Source: Neorhizobium sp. SHOUNA12A (GTDB lineage Bacteria; Pseudomonadota; Alphaproteobacteria; Rhizobiales; Rhizobiaceae). From it: DNA of 51,780 nt. This document shows positions 36,473 to 44,478 of the stretch, piece by piece. The notes under the pieces were generated by a model, which saw only the letters and a program-made list of their open reading frames with translations, was not told the DNA's origin and searched no databases. The stretch lies in NCBI RefSeq assembly GCF_023006505.1, contig NZ_JALBGV010000042.1, positions 1-51,780 on the forward strand, given 5' to 3'. Both the position numbers and the translations under genes were made by a program. Within the stretch, counting starts at the first letter, position 1; every line of letters begins with the position of its first letter.

Positions 36473-36490
36473 AAAGGCACGTGCCTTTTT
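36473..36490 (+). terminator. Probable terminator of ade
   Basis: AAAGGCACGTGCCTTT (36473-36488) is a perfect 16-base palindrome followed by TT, 70 bases after the ade stop. As RNA it forms a short hairpin with a U-rich end. The stem is only six pairs, so strength is uncertain. Confidence 0.5.
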
Positions 36491-36704
36491 CTGAAGAACG
36501 CGTTCCCATTTGAGTGCGACCTCAAATTATCACTAGCATGCGAATGGGAGGAGCTTTGTTAGAAAACCCAAATGGTAAGCTGCGCTTGAACGGTGTTGGA
36601 ACTTAGCGATCCCGCTCATCCCACGTAGAAAATATTGGCTTTCGCACTGAACGCGCCTTAGCATCATCAATAATCGACAGGTCTATTTCGTTCGGAGATT
36701 TGAA
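36491..36704. other. AT-richer gap before the DUF4160/DUF2442 cassette
   Basis: Together with the terminator, about 300 bases separate ade from DUF4160. The stretch is richer in A and T than its neighbours, with no recognisable gene. A short frame at 36540-36605 (MRMGGALLENPNG...) has no family match that I know. The base composition hints that this patch and the small genes after it were acquired. Confidence 0.4.
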
Positions 36705-36950
36705 ATGCCTGCCGTCTTCCGCTCTGGAAATCTTAAGTTCTACTTCTACTCCAACGAAGGCGACCCGCGTGAACCTGTGCACGTCCATGTCCGAGGCGGC
36801 GGAGCGAATGCGAAGATCTGGTTGGAGCCGACCATAGGAGTGGCGGAAAGCGACGGCTTCAACAGCCGTGACCTGTCTGCTATTATCCGGCTCGTCATCG
36901 ACAATCGTTCTCTGATCAAGCGGGTATGGCATGAGCATTTCGGCAACTGA
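36705..36950 (+). CDS. DUF4160 protein
   Basis: This 81-residue protein starts MPAVFRSGNLKFYFYSNEGD and has the DUF4160 hallmark of a histidine pair in a beta strand (EPVHVHVRGG), then a C-terminal helix (RDLSAIIRLVIDNRSLIKRVWHEHFGN). The family is often encoded beside DUF2442 proteins and has been suggested to form toxin-antitoxin-like pairs; the function is not settled. It overlaps the next gene by 20 bases, so the two are translated together. Confidence 0.88.
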   Translation: MPAVFRSGNLKFYFYSNEGDPREPVHVHVRGGGANAKIWLEPTIGVAESDGFNSRDLSAIIRLVIDNRSLIKRVWHEHFGN

Positions 36951-37176
36951 GGTGAAATTCGACGACGACACCATGTGGGTCTCGCTTAACGACGGCCGCA
37001 CACTGGGCGTGCCGCTTGCCTGGTTTCCCCGTCTCCTCCTTGCGAAACCAGCCGATCGCCGAAACTTCGAACTGAGCCCGGGCGGCATCCACTGGGATGA
37101 TCTCAACGAAGACATCTCCATCGCCGGCCTTCTGGAAGGTCGTGGCGACAGGACGATGAAGCGCCCTGCCGCATAA
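36931..37176 (+). CDS. DUF2442 protein
   Basis: This 81-residue protein (MSISATEVKFDDDTMWVSLND) matches DUF2442: DGRTLGVPLAWFPRLLLAK is followed by FELSPGGIHWDDLNEDISIAGLLEGR. It overlaps the DUF4160 gene. Members of the family pair with DUF4160 or resemble antitoxins. A role as antitoxin or regulator of DUF4160 is inference from that repeated pairing. Confidence 0.88.
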   Translation: MSISATEVKFDDDTMWVSLNDGRTLGVPLAWFPRLLLAKPADRRNFELSPGGIHWDDLNEDISIAGLLEGRGDRTMKRPAA

Positions 37177-37194
37177 ATCCTACCGAGATCGCCC

Positions 37195-37395
37195 GTGAGC
37201 AAACTCGAGCAAATCAAAAAAGCAATTGCTCATTTGGGCCAGAAAGAATTCGAGGCGTTTTCGCTCTGGTTCGAGGAATTTCAAGCCGAACGCTGGGAAC
37301 GGCGGATTGAGAGCGACGATGCCGAAGGCAAATTCGATCGCCTCGCGGAGGAAGTCCTGACCGAATTCCGGGCTAGCAAGACAAGGCCGCTTTAA
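37195..37395 (+). CDS. Antitoxin-like small protein, partner toxin missing
   Basis: This 66-residue acidic helical protein (MSKLEQIKKAIAHLGQKEFEAF) has the FSLWFEEFQAERWERRIESDD and KFDRLAEEVLTEFRASKTRPL pattern of antitoxins usually encoded just before RelE/ParE-type toxins. It begins at GTG 37195, 18 bases after DUF2442. The expected toxin of about 100 residues is absent: the convergent Atu4866-like gene begins at once. It is therefore either an orphan left by deletion or a third part of the DUF4160/DUF2442 cassette. Confidence 0.72.
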   Translation: MSKLEQIKKAIAHLGQKEFEAFSLWFEEFQAERWERRIESDDAEGKFDRLAEEVLTEFRASKTRPL

Positions 37396-37412
37396 GCAGG
37401 CACCGCCTCCCC

Positions 37413-37751
37413 TCACCGCCGCCGCAACACCATCCCCCCATGATAGAGCACTCCGTCGCGAAAATCGCCGTCGGCGGTGAAACCGGTGTCGTCCTTGTAG
37501 TCGATATGGTCGCCGGTCACCCAGTAGCGGCCCTCATAGGCCTTTTCGCGGGTGCCGCGCGCTTCCACATAACGGCCGTTCGGCAGCAGTTCGTGACGGA
37601 TGTGGTTGTCCTCGGTCACCCACATTCCGGCATAGTGATGTTCGGTCATGGTTTTCTCCTCTTGCCTGATGTCGTGTGCAAGCGCCGTGAGGGTCGCGGC
37701 GAAGGTGAAAGCCGCAAATGCCAGGGGCGCGCGAAAATATCGTTCAGCCAT
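37413..37751 (-). CDS. Atu4866-like protein with signal-peptide extension
   Basis: The C-terminal 78 residues (from MTEHHYAGMWVTEDNHIRHE) match Agrobacterium Atu4866, a 79-residue streptavidin-like-fold protein of unknown role. The open frame extends upstream to MAERYFRAPLAFAAFTFA, a good signal peptide ending near ALAHD, giving 112 residues. Both possible starts have strong ribosome binding sites: AGGAGGG before 37751 and GAGGAGAAAA before the internal ATG at 37649. The gene may thus make an exported and a cytoplasmic form. It is divergent from the AraC regulator at 38090, its likely controller. Confidence 0.8.
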   Translation of the reverse strand: MAERYFRAPLAFAAFTFAATLTALAHDIRQEEKTMTEHHYAGMWVTEDNHIRHELLPNGRYVEARGTREKAYEGRYWVTGDHIDYKDDTGFTADGDFRDGVLYHGGMVLRRR

Positions 37752-38089
37752 TGAGATATTCCCTCCTGAGCATCCGTTCGCGGCGGCGTCTTTCCGTGCC
37801 GCGGGAGCGTTTGAGGAAACCGCCGGCAAAATCGGCGGCCCAATGGAAGGGGCTTTCAAGTAAGCGCTGAAAATTGCTCATCACCATCTCCATTTGCATC
37901 CGGGCTGGTCGATCGGACGAGCCGAATATGGTCGAAAGCAGCGGGCGAGCGGTAGACCAGTCCTCCGGCATGATTGCACGATCCTCCGAAGCTCAATTGA
38001 AATGGCCACCGGCGCCACCATATGATGCCCACACCAAACCGCAGACATCCCGTATTTCTCAGCATTCACACCTCCCCACGAGGCCCAGG

Positions 38090-38992
38090 ATGGAAAAACT
38101 CGATCAACTCGCCCGGCTGATTGCACAAAACACCGATGGCGACGGCGTGTTCGAAACGGCGATCCCGCGCCTGTCGGTGATCCGGATGTCGAAGCCGACC
38201 GAGCCGCTGCATGCCATCCATCAGCCGGCGGTGTGTATCATCGCGCAAGGGGCGAAACAGGTCATGCTGGCCGACGAGATCTTTCGCTACAGCCCCGGCC
38301 AGTATCTGGTCGTCTCGGTCGACATGCCGGTCACCGGCCAGGTCATCGAGGCTAATCAGGACAAGCCCTATCTCTGCCTGCGCCTCAATCTCGACCTGAA
38401 GCTGCTGAGCGAGATGCTAGTGGACATGCCGGCTGTGCCAGGTCTGCCGAGCATACGCAAGAAATGCATCGGCCTCAGTCACACAACCCCGGAATTCCTG
38501 GATGCCGCACTCCGCCTCGCTCAGCTTCTCGATAAGCCCGATGAGATCGCCTATCTCGCACCGCTGATCGAGCGGGAACTGATGTTCCGGCTGCTGCGTG
38601 GCGATCAGGCCGAGATGATCCGCCAGATCCTCGCCCCTGAAAACCGGCTGCAGCAGGTCAACCGGGCGATTTCCTGGATCCGCCAGAACTTCTCCGCTCC
38701 CTTTTCGATCGAGCAGGTCGCAGTCGAAGCGCGCATGAGCACGTCTTCGCTGCACCAGCATTTTCGCGAGGTGACGGCGATGAGCCCGCTGCAATACCAG
38801 AAGCAGCTGCGCCTGCAGGAGGCCCGCCGCCTCATCCTCGGCAAGGCGATGGATGCAGCCACCGCCGCCCATCAGGTCGGCTATGACAGCCCTTCGCAGT
38901 TCAGCCGCGAATACCGCCGCCTGTTCGGCGCCCCGCCGATCCAGGATATCACCAGGCTCAGAAGCGAACCTGCCCGTTACGCCGAGGCCTGA
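38090..38992 (+). CDS. AraC-family regulator with AraC_N domain
   Basis: This 300-residue protein starts MEKLDQLARLIAQNTDGDG after GAGG. The N-terminal AraC-type ligand/dimer domain (about 20-175, with AVCIIAQGAKQVML) is of the group often next to oxidoreductase genes. The C-terminal double helix-turn-helix (about 195-290) has FSIEQVAVEARMSTSSLHQHF and AAHQVGYDSPSQFSREYRRLFG. It is divergent from the Atu4866-like gene, which it may regulate. The inducer is unknown. Confidence 0.9.
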   Translation: MEKLDQLARLIAQNTDGDGVFETAIPRLSVIRMSKPTEPLHAIHQPAVCIIAQGAKQVMLADEIFRYSPGQYLVVSVDMPVTGQVIEANQDKPYLCLRLNLDLKLLSEMLVDMPAVPGLPSIRKKCIGLSHTTPEFLDAALRLAQLLDKPDEIAYLAPLIERELMFRLLRGDQAEMIRQILAPENRLQQVNRAISWIRQNFSAPFSIEQVAVEARMSTSSLHQHFREVTAMSPLQYQKQLRLQEARRLILGKAMDAATAAHQVGYDSPSQFSREYRRLFGAPPIQDITRLRSEPARYAEA

Positions 38993-39022
38993 TCCGCTCG
39001 ATTCCCTCGTTTCAAAAATTAT

Positions 39023-39078
39023 TCAACCGATCGGTTGACAATAAAATCGCAGGCGCGCATATTCAACCACATGGTTGA
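39023..39078. promoter_or_regulatory. Promoter and twin operators of the arsR-SRPBCC operon
   Basis: TCAACCGATCGGTTGA (39023-39038) is a perfect palindrome, and TCAACCACATGGTTGA (39063-39078) repeats its arms 40 bases on. A perfect TTGACA -35 (39035-39040) overlaps the first, and CATATT (39058-39063) is a -10 at 17-base spacing. The second operator covers the ATG at 39071, which also lies where transcription should start. Confidence 0.75.
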
Positions 39079-39496
39079 GTTAAGCACATATCCGATCGAT
39101 ACGGTCTTTCACGCCCTGAGCGACGGCACGCGCCGCCGCATGCTCCGCGAGTTGGCGCAGGGCGAGCGCACCGTCAGCCAATTGGCCGAGCCGCACGACA
39201 TGTCGCTCGCGGCGGCCTCGAAACACATCAAGGTGCTGGAAGGCGCCGGGCTGATCCGCCGCGAGATTCACGGCCGCACCCATCTCTGCCGCCTCGAACC
39301 CGGCCCGCTTGCGACCGCCCACGAATGGCTCACCTTCTATGAGCGCTTCTGGACCAACAGGCTCGATATCCTGGAACGCCTTCTCAGGGAGGAGGACGCT
39401 CAAAAGAGCGCCCGGGACGAAATCCAGAAGAATCCGTTGAAATCCCCTGCCCCACGGAAATCTGAAACTGAACCTGAAACGGGAGAAGACCAATGA
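39071..39496 (+). CDS. ArsR-family repressor of the SRPBCC operon
   Basis: This 141-residue protein starts MVELSTYPIDTVFHALSDGTRRRML. The ArsR winged helix holds TVSQLAEPHDMSLAAASKHIKVLEGAGLI, and there is no metal-binding Cys motif. It belongs to the group paired with SRPBCC/AHSA1 proteins. The next gene overlaps it in ATGA. No Shine-Dalgarno precedes the ATG, and promoter spacing places the transcript start on it, so the mRNA is probably leaderless. The operator at the start codon implies tight autorepression. Confidence 0.88.
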   Translation: MVELSTYPIDTVFHALSDGTRRRMLRELAQGERTVSQLAEPHDMSLAAASKHIKVLEGAGLIRREIHGRTHLCRLEPGPLATAHEWLTFYERFWTNRLDILERLLREEDAQKSARDEIQKNPLKSPAPRKSETEPETGEDQ

Positions 39497-40026
39497 GCGA
39501 CATGACATCGTTGAACAAATACGGCGCTGTGGCCGAACCTTTCGCCTTCAGCATCCAGCGCCGGTTGCCCGGCCCCATCGAACGGATCTGGGACTACCTC
39601 ACCGACAGCGATCTTCGCCGCCAATGGCTCGCATCGGGCGTCATACCGGCACAGGCGGGTAGTTCCTTCGAACTCACCTGGCGCAACGACGAACTGGCCG
39701 GCTCGGCCGAAGGCAGACCGGAAGGTTTTCCCGCCGAACACAGCATTCAGAGCGAGGTGATCGCCTTCGAGCCTCCGCATCGCCTCGTCTTCTCCTGGCC
39801 GCCACGCGGCGAGGTCAGCTTTGAACTTCAGCCGGCCGGCAGCGAAATCCTGCTCACCGTCACGCACCGGCGGATCTCCGATCGCCGCAACATGGTCATG
39901 GTCGGCGCCGGCTGGCACATGCACCTCGACATCCTTGTCGCCCGGGCGACCGGCGCCAAGCCTGAACCGTTCTGGGAAGGCTGGAGCCGCCTCAAGGAAG
40001 AATACGACCGCCGCATCCCGGCCTGA
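39493..40026 (+). CDS. SRPBCC / AHSA1-domain protein
   Basis: This 177-residue protein has the helix-grip fold of the AHSA1 family (FSIQRRLPGPIERIWDYLTDSDLRRQWL near the start and WEGWSRLKEEYDRR at the end). Such proteins bind hydrophobic ligands or clients; the ligand is unknown. The start overlaps the arsR stop by four bases. It is the likely regulated effector of that repressor. Confidence 0.88.
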   Translation: MSDMTSLNKYGAVAEPFAFSIQRRLPGPIERIWDYLTDSDLRRQWLASGVIPAQAGSSFELTWRNDELAGSAEGRPEGFPAEHSIQSEVIAFEPPHRLVFSWPPRGEVSFELQPAGSEILLTVTHRRISDRRNMVMVGAGWHMHLDILVARATGAKPEPFWEGWSRLKEEYDRRIPA

Positions 40027-40039
40027 AGCACCGTTGTCG

Positions 40040-40085
40040 CCTCCGCCCCATGGTCCAGGGACGCCCCGGAGAGTCGGGGCGGAGG
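40040..40085. other. Long-range hairpin before the GFA gene
   Basis: CCTCCGCCCC (40040-40049) pairs with GGGGCGGAGG (40076-40085) across a 26-base loop. It may end the arsR-SRPBCC transcript, but there is no T run and I do not call it a terminator. Confidence 0.4.
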
Positions 40086-40131
40086 TTTCAGCCAAAGGTC
40101 CGCGATGAGGCCATACCCATGGAGATAAGAT

Positions 40132-40545
40132 ATGAGCACCCTTTTTACGGGCGGATGCGCCTGTGGCGCAATTCGTTATGAAATCTCCGCCGAACCGGCG
40201 GTCATGGTCGATTGCCAGTGCCGCCAGTGCCAGCGCGAAAGCGGCACCGGCCACGCTTCCCACCTCACCTTCCCAAGCGCTGCCGTCAAGGTCGAGGGCA
40301 ATGCAACCCATTGGGAGGCGACCGGCGACGGTGGAACCGTCAAAAGGCGAGCCTTCTGCCCCACCTGCGGTTCGCCGGTCTACATGACGTTCCCTGCCAT
40401 GCCGGATTACTTCGTCGTCCGCGCCGGCAGCCTCGACGATCCGAGCCGGTACAAGCCGCAATTCGTGACCTGGCACGCCGCCGGCCACGCATGGGACCAC
40501 CTCGATCCGGCCCTGCCGAAATTCGAGAATATGCCGACGGCTTGA
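40132..40545 (+). CDS. GFA-family zinc protein
   Basis: This 137-residue protein has the zinc motifs of the GFA (formaldehyde-activating enzyme-like) family: GGCACGAIRY, CQCRQCQ and FCPTCGSPVY. The family name comes from Gfa of Paracoccus, but most members have no proven substrate. It is followed within seven bases by the convergent alpha-glucosidase stop. The ATG at 40132 follows GGAGATAAG. Confidence 0.9.
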   Translation: MSTLFTGGCACGAIRYEISAEPAVMVDCQCRQCQRESGTGHASHLTFPSAAVKVEGNATHWEATGDGGTVKRRAFCPTCGSPVYMTFPAMPDYFVVRAGSLDDPSRYKPQFVTWHAAGHAWDHLDPALPKFENMPTA

Positions 40546-40552
40546 AGGACCG

Positions 40553-42202
40553 TCACACCCGCGCGCAGAACACGTCGAGGGCGTCGAGCCTCACCACGCC
40601 CTTTTCAAGCCGTGACATGAAGCCCGGCAGGTTCACGGGCAGGATTTCGCCAAGCCGTTTCGGCAGGGTGAAATCCTGGGGCCCGCGGGTCAGGTTAAAG
40701 ATGAACAGCAGCTTTTCGCCGCCTTTCTCGCGCACGAAGGCGAGCAGGTCCTGATTGGTATCGAGGAAGGTCATGTCGCCGTCGACAAGCGGCGGATGCG
40801 CTTTGCGGAAGGTAAGTGCCGCCCGGTAATGGTGCAGCACCGAATCCGGCAGCGCCTCCTGCGCATCGACGGCACGGCGCGCATGTTCGCCCGGAACCGG
40901 CAGCCAGGTCTTCGAACCGGTGGTGAAGCCCGCATGCGGTTCGCTTGCCTCCCACGCCATCGGCGTGCGGCATCCGTCACGGCCCTTGAAGGCCGGCCAG
41001 AAGCGGATCCCGTAGGGGTCGCGCAAATCTTCGTAGGAAAGCTCCGCCTCGGTCAGCCCCAGCTCCTCGCCCTGATAGAGGCAGATCGAACCGCGAAGGA
41101 CCGAAAGCAGCGTGATCGACAGTTTTGCGACGCGGTCCTGCTCCGCCGGGGACTCGGCGAAACGAGTCACGTGGCGGATCACGTCATGGTTGGAAAACGC
41201 CCAGCAAACCCAGCCATTGCTGACGGTATCGGCAACCGTCGTCATCACCTTGCGGATATAGGCCGCATCGAAGGCAGGCCCTAGGAAATCGAAGGTGTAG
41301 CACATGTGCAGCTTGTCATTGCCGGTCGTGTAGAGCGCCAGCGTCGAAAGTGAACGCGGCCCGTCTCCCACCTCGCCCACCGTCGCGCGCCCCTCGTAGC
41401 TGTCGAGCAGCGCTCTCAGCCGTTTCAGGAAGTCGATATTTTCTGGCTGCGTCTTGTCGTAGAGGTGGTTCTGCATGGAATAGGGATTGGTATCCGTCTC
41501 CATGCCCGCACCGTCCGTGTCGTAGACCATCGGCGGGTTGTTGCGCAGCTGCTTGTCGTGGAAATAGTAGTTGACCGTATCGAGCCGGAACCCGTGCACC
41601 CCGCGGTCGAGCCAGAAACGCACCGTGTCCAGCATGGCGTTCTGGACATCGGGATTGTGGAAGTTGAGGTCCGGCTGGGCGATCAGGAAGTTGTGCATGT
41701 AATATTGCTTGCGCACCCCGTCCCATTCCCAGCCCGGCCCGCCGAAGATCGACAGCCAGTTGGTAGGCGCCGTGCCGTCCGGCTTCGGATCGGCCCAGAC
41801 ATACCAGTCGGCCTTGGGATTGGTGCGGCTGGAGCGGCTTTCGACGAACCACGGATGCCGGTCGGACGTGTGGGAAATCACCTGGTCGATGATCACCTTC
41901 AGCCCCAGGCGCTCCGCCTCCGCCATCATCTCGTCGAAGTCGGCAAGCGTGCCGAACATCGGATCGACATTGCAGTAGTCCGAGACGTCGTAGCCCATGT
42001 CGGCCATCGGCGAGGTGAAGAAGGGCGAAAGCCAGATCGCGTCGACACCGAGCGAGGCGACATGCGGTAGGCGGGCGGTGATACCCTTGATGTCGCCGAT
42101 CCCGTCGCCGGTCGTGTCCTGAAAGGAGCGCGGATAGATCTGGTAGATCACCGCGCCGCGCCACCAGTTTGCATCGACCGCCTTCACCGCTTGTGTCGCC
42201 AT
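40553..42202 (-). CDS. aglA: Alpha-glucosidase (GH13), AglA-like
   Basis: This 549-residue GH13 enzyme starts MATQAVKAVDANWWRGAVIYQIYPRSF after AGGAGAG. The nucleophile Asp lies in GFRLDTVNYYF, the acid/base Glu in ATVGEVGD, and the third acid in FSNHDVIRH. It hydrolyses alpha-glucosides such as sucrose, trehalose or maltose in the cytoplasm. In Sinorhizobium aglA lies in an operon with the aglEFGK transporter; here it stands alone and is divergent from a KDG kinase gene. The exact sugar is not readable. Confidence 0.9.
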   Translation of the reverse strand: MATQAVKAVDANWWRGAVIYQIYPRSFQDTTGDGIGDIKGITARLPHVASLGVDAIWLSPFFTSPMADMGYDVSDYCNVDPMFGTLADFDEMMAEAERLGLKVIIDQVISHTSDRHPWFVESRSSRTNPKADWYVWADPKPDGTAPTNWLSIFGGPGWEWDGVRKQYYMHNFLIAQPDLNFHNPDVQNAMLDTVRFWLDRGVHGFRLDTVNYYFHDKQLRNNPPMVYDTDGAGMETDTNPYSMQNHLYDKTQPENIDFLKRLRALLDSYEGRATVGEVGDGPRSLSTLALYTTGNDKLHMCYTFDFLGPAFDAAYIRKVMTTVADTVSNGWVCWAFSNHDVIRHVTRFAESPAEQDRVAKLSITLLSVLRGSICLYQGEELGLTEAELSYEDLRDPYGIRFWPAFKGRDGCRTPMAWEASEPHAGFTTGSKTWLPVPGEHARRAVDAQEALPDSVLHHYRAALTFRKAHPPLVDGDMTFLDTNQDLLAFVREKGGEKLLFIFNLTRGPQDFTLPKRLGEILPVNLPGFMSRLEKGVVRLDALDVFCARV

Positions 42203-42358
42203 CTTTGGACTCTCCTTCCGGTAAATGTTCCAGGCCAACCTAGTGCCCCCGGCTTAAAAGACAACGCAAAAGCAAGGCTCTGCGAAGTTCCGGATCCACT
42301 CTCTTGCCACGGCTGAAACTTCGGCCTATGCGAGTTTCAAAATACGGGAGGAATGCAA

Positions 42359-43273
42359 TTGGGCGGACGGCTTCTTTCGATCGGCGAATGCATGGTGGAG
42401 CTGTCGCAGGCGGGCGAAGGCCTGCTGCGCAAGGGCTTTGCCGGCGACACCTTCAACACTGCCTGGTATGCCCGCGCCTGCCTGCCGGCCGAATGGTCGG
42501 TGGATTATTTCACCGCAGTCGGCGACGACCCCCTGTCGACCGAAATGCTGTCGATGATGCGGGACGCCGGTATCGGCACGAGCTTCATCCGCCGCATCGA
42601 AGGCAAGACGCCCGGCCTCTACCTGATCACGCTGAAGAACGGCGAACGCACTTTCAGCTATTGGCGCGACACCGCCGCCGCCAAAAAGCTCGCCGACGAT
42701 GCCGACCATCTGCGCGCGGCAATCGAAGCCGCCGACATCCTCTATTTCTCTGGCATCACACTGGGTATCCTGGCGCCCGAAGCAATCGAGACGCTATTGT
42801 CGGAACTGCGCCGAGCCAAAGCTTCCGGCAAGACCGTCGCCTTCGACCCCAACATCCGCCCCCGTCTCTGGCCGAACAGGGACTATATGCTGCAGACGAT
42901 CGAGGCAGGCGCCCGGGCGGCCTCGCTGGTCCTGCCGAGCTTCGACGACGAGACCACCCATTTCGGCGATGCAACGGTCGCAGATACCATCGCCCGTTAT
43001 CATGCGCTCGGCGTCGAAAACGTCGTGGTCAAGAACGGCGCGGATGGCGCGACGCTGAGCTTCGCCGGCACCGCATCCATCCACGTCCCTTCGGTCAGGG
43101 CAGACCAGCTCGTCGACACCACCAGCGCCGGCGACAGTTTTAACGGCGCCTTCCTCTCCCGCCTCATCCGCGGCATCCCGCCGGCACAGGCCGCCGCCTA
43201 CGGCGCCTCGGTCGCGTCCGTCGTCATCGGCCACCACGGGGCGCTGATCAGCCCGGCGCTGCTGCCGGGCTGA
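42359..43273 (+). CDS. kdgK: 2-keto-3-deoxygluconate kinase (PfkB family)
   Basis: This protein of about 304 residues has a PfkB ribokinase fold: RLLSIGECMVELSQAG at the start and the catalytic signature DTTSAGDSFNGAF near the end. KDG kinases of rhizobia have this form; it would phosphorylate 2-dehydro-3-deoxygluconate to feed the Entner-Doudoroff pathway. GGGAGG at 42346-42351 sits one base before the ATG at 42353 but seven before the in-frame TTG at 42359, so I take TTG as the start. It is divergent from aglA. Other sugar kinases of the family remain possible. Confidence 0.83.
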   Translation: MGGRLLSIGECMVELSQAGEGLLRKGFAGDTFNTAWYARACLPAEWSVDYFTAVGDDPLSTEMLSMMRDAGIGTSFIRRIEGKTPGLYLITLKNGERTFSYWRDTAAAKKLADDADHLRAAIEAADILYFSGITLGILAPEAIETLLSELRRAKASGKTVAFDPNIRPRLWPNRDYMLQTIEAGARAASLVLPSFDDETTHFGDATVADTIARYHALGVENVVVKNGADGATLSFAGTASIHVPSVRADQLVDTTSAGDSFNGAFLSRLIRGIPPAQAAAYGASVASVVIGHHGALISPALLPG

Positions 43274-43306
43274 AACGCCGACGGAGATGACCGGCAGCGA
43301 CCGACG

Positions 43307-43343
43307 ACGGAGACCGAGATCGGCGCCAGATCTCCGTTGTTTT
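43307..43343 (+). terminator. Possible terminator of kdgK
   Basis: ACGGAGA (43307-43313) pairs with TCTCCGT (43331-43337), with further pairing inside, followed by TGTTTT. It lies 34 bases after the kdgK stop. Confidence 0.5.
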
Positions 43344-43428
43344 CCGCGCCCGCGTCATAAATCAATTTTCAGTCATTCTGTGAAAGGCTTGGGGCGATTA
43401 AACGATCGCTCCCAATGAGGAAATGAAA

Positions 43429-43947
43429 ATGCGCATCGCCCTTGCCTTCCTGACCGTCCTGGCCCTATCCCCGACGGCACACTCCGCCCCGATCGACGCC
43501 CTGACCAAGGCCGAAACGAAGACCTATGAGGCATGGGGAAAGCTCGGCCTGACGGAACGGCTGGTGACTTTCGTCACCGCGCCCTCGACCGGCTACGGCA
43601 TCTACCAGGAAAAGCAGTCCAGCATTTTCAAGCCGGGTGAAAAGGTCATCACCTATGTCGAACCAATCGGATTTGGGTGGAAAGAGCTTCCTCACGACAT
43701 GTACGAACTCAATTTCGTATCGGACCTGAAGATCAAGGCCGCGAACGGCGAGGTCATGCTCGACCAGAAGGCGTTCTCCACCAATGTCCTCCAGAGCCAC
43801 AACGCCAACATGGAATTCTCGATGGATTTCACCCTGACGCTGACGGGGGCGCCGGCAGGCAAATACACGCTGACCTACACGATCCACGACATGAGCGGCG
43901 ACCAGACCTCGACTTTCGATCAGGAATTCACCATCGCCGCCAACTAA
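43429..43947 (+). CDS. Secreted protein of unknown function
   Basis: A 172-residue protein starts MRIALAFLTVLALSPTAHSA, a clean signal peptide. GAGG eight bases upstream favours this ATG over one at 43423. The mature part is rich in beta strands (for example FSMDFTLTLTGAPAGKYTLTYTIHDMSG), with no Cys and no motif I recognise. It probably folds as a periplasmic beta-sandwich. It lies between kdgK and the convergent OsmC gene. No function is assigned. Confidence 0.78.
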   Translation: MRIALAFLTVLALSPTAHSAPIDALTKAETKTYEAWGKLGLTERLVTFVTAPSTGYGIYQEKQSSIFKPGEKVITYVEPIGFGWKELPHDMYELNFVSDLKIKAANGEVMLDQKAFSTNVLQSHNANMEFSMDFTLTLTGAPAGKYTLTYTIHDMSGDQTSTFDQEFTIAAN

Positions 43948-43978
43948 CCACCCCGGCGCCGGCTGCCTCGCCCAGAGG

Positions 43979-44386
43979 TCAGCCGGCGATCCGGAATGAC
44001 ACCGGAAAGCCCTGCATCACCGAATTGGCGACCGTGCAGATGCTTTTGGCGCGTTCGATCAGCGCCCCGGTGTCGGAGCCATCGCCCGAAGTGCAGATGA
44101 CGTCGAGCTCGGCGCCTACCGCGACAAGCGGCGTGCCGTCGAGCTGCAGGGTGACGCTGACCGCGATATCCTCGATATCGATATTCATCTCGTGCGCCGC
44201 GTATCTCAGATCGTTGCAGAAACACCCGCCGATCGCCAGCGCCAGAAGCTGTCCACCATTGAACCCGAGATTGCGCCCGCCAGCCTTGCCCTCCGCCCGG
44301 TCGACGACGATCGTATGGCTGCCGGCCCAACCGAGCGCCGCCTCGGTTCCAGCCACGTTGCGAAGCTCGACGGTCGATGAAATCAT
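43979..44386 (-). CDS. OsmC/Ohr-family protein
   Basis: This 135-residue protein begins MISSTVELRNVAGTEAALGW after GGAGG. It holds the OsmC fold with LALAIGGCFCNDLRYAAHEM, whose Cys-x-Cys sits in the usual peroxidatic helix. It ends with ICTVANSVMQGFPVSFRI. OsmC proteins reduce organic hydroperoxides. It is 12 kb from ohrR and carries no TATCGCGATA palindrome upstream that I can see, so co-regulation is not supported. Confidence 0.85.
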   Translation of the reverse strand: MISSTVELRNVAGTEAALGWAGSHTIVVDRAEGKAGGRNLGFNGGQLLALAIGGCFCNDLRYAAHEMNIDIEDIAVSVTLQLDGTPLVAVGAELDVICTSGDGSDTGALIERAKSICTVANSVMQGFPVSFRIAG

Positions 44387-44478
44387 GAGCAATCCTCCGC
44401 TCTCACGCCATGTCGGTGTGAATGAAATCCCCGCCCTTTTTTTGTAGGCGATCCTTTGTCCGATGCTCGCGGTAAATA

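Noticed and set aside
40040..40085. Ten-pair hairpin as a strong terminator between the SRPBCC and GFA genes
   Set aside because: The loop is 26 bases and no U run follows, so intrinsic termination is unlikely.
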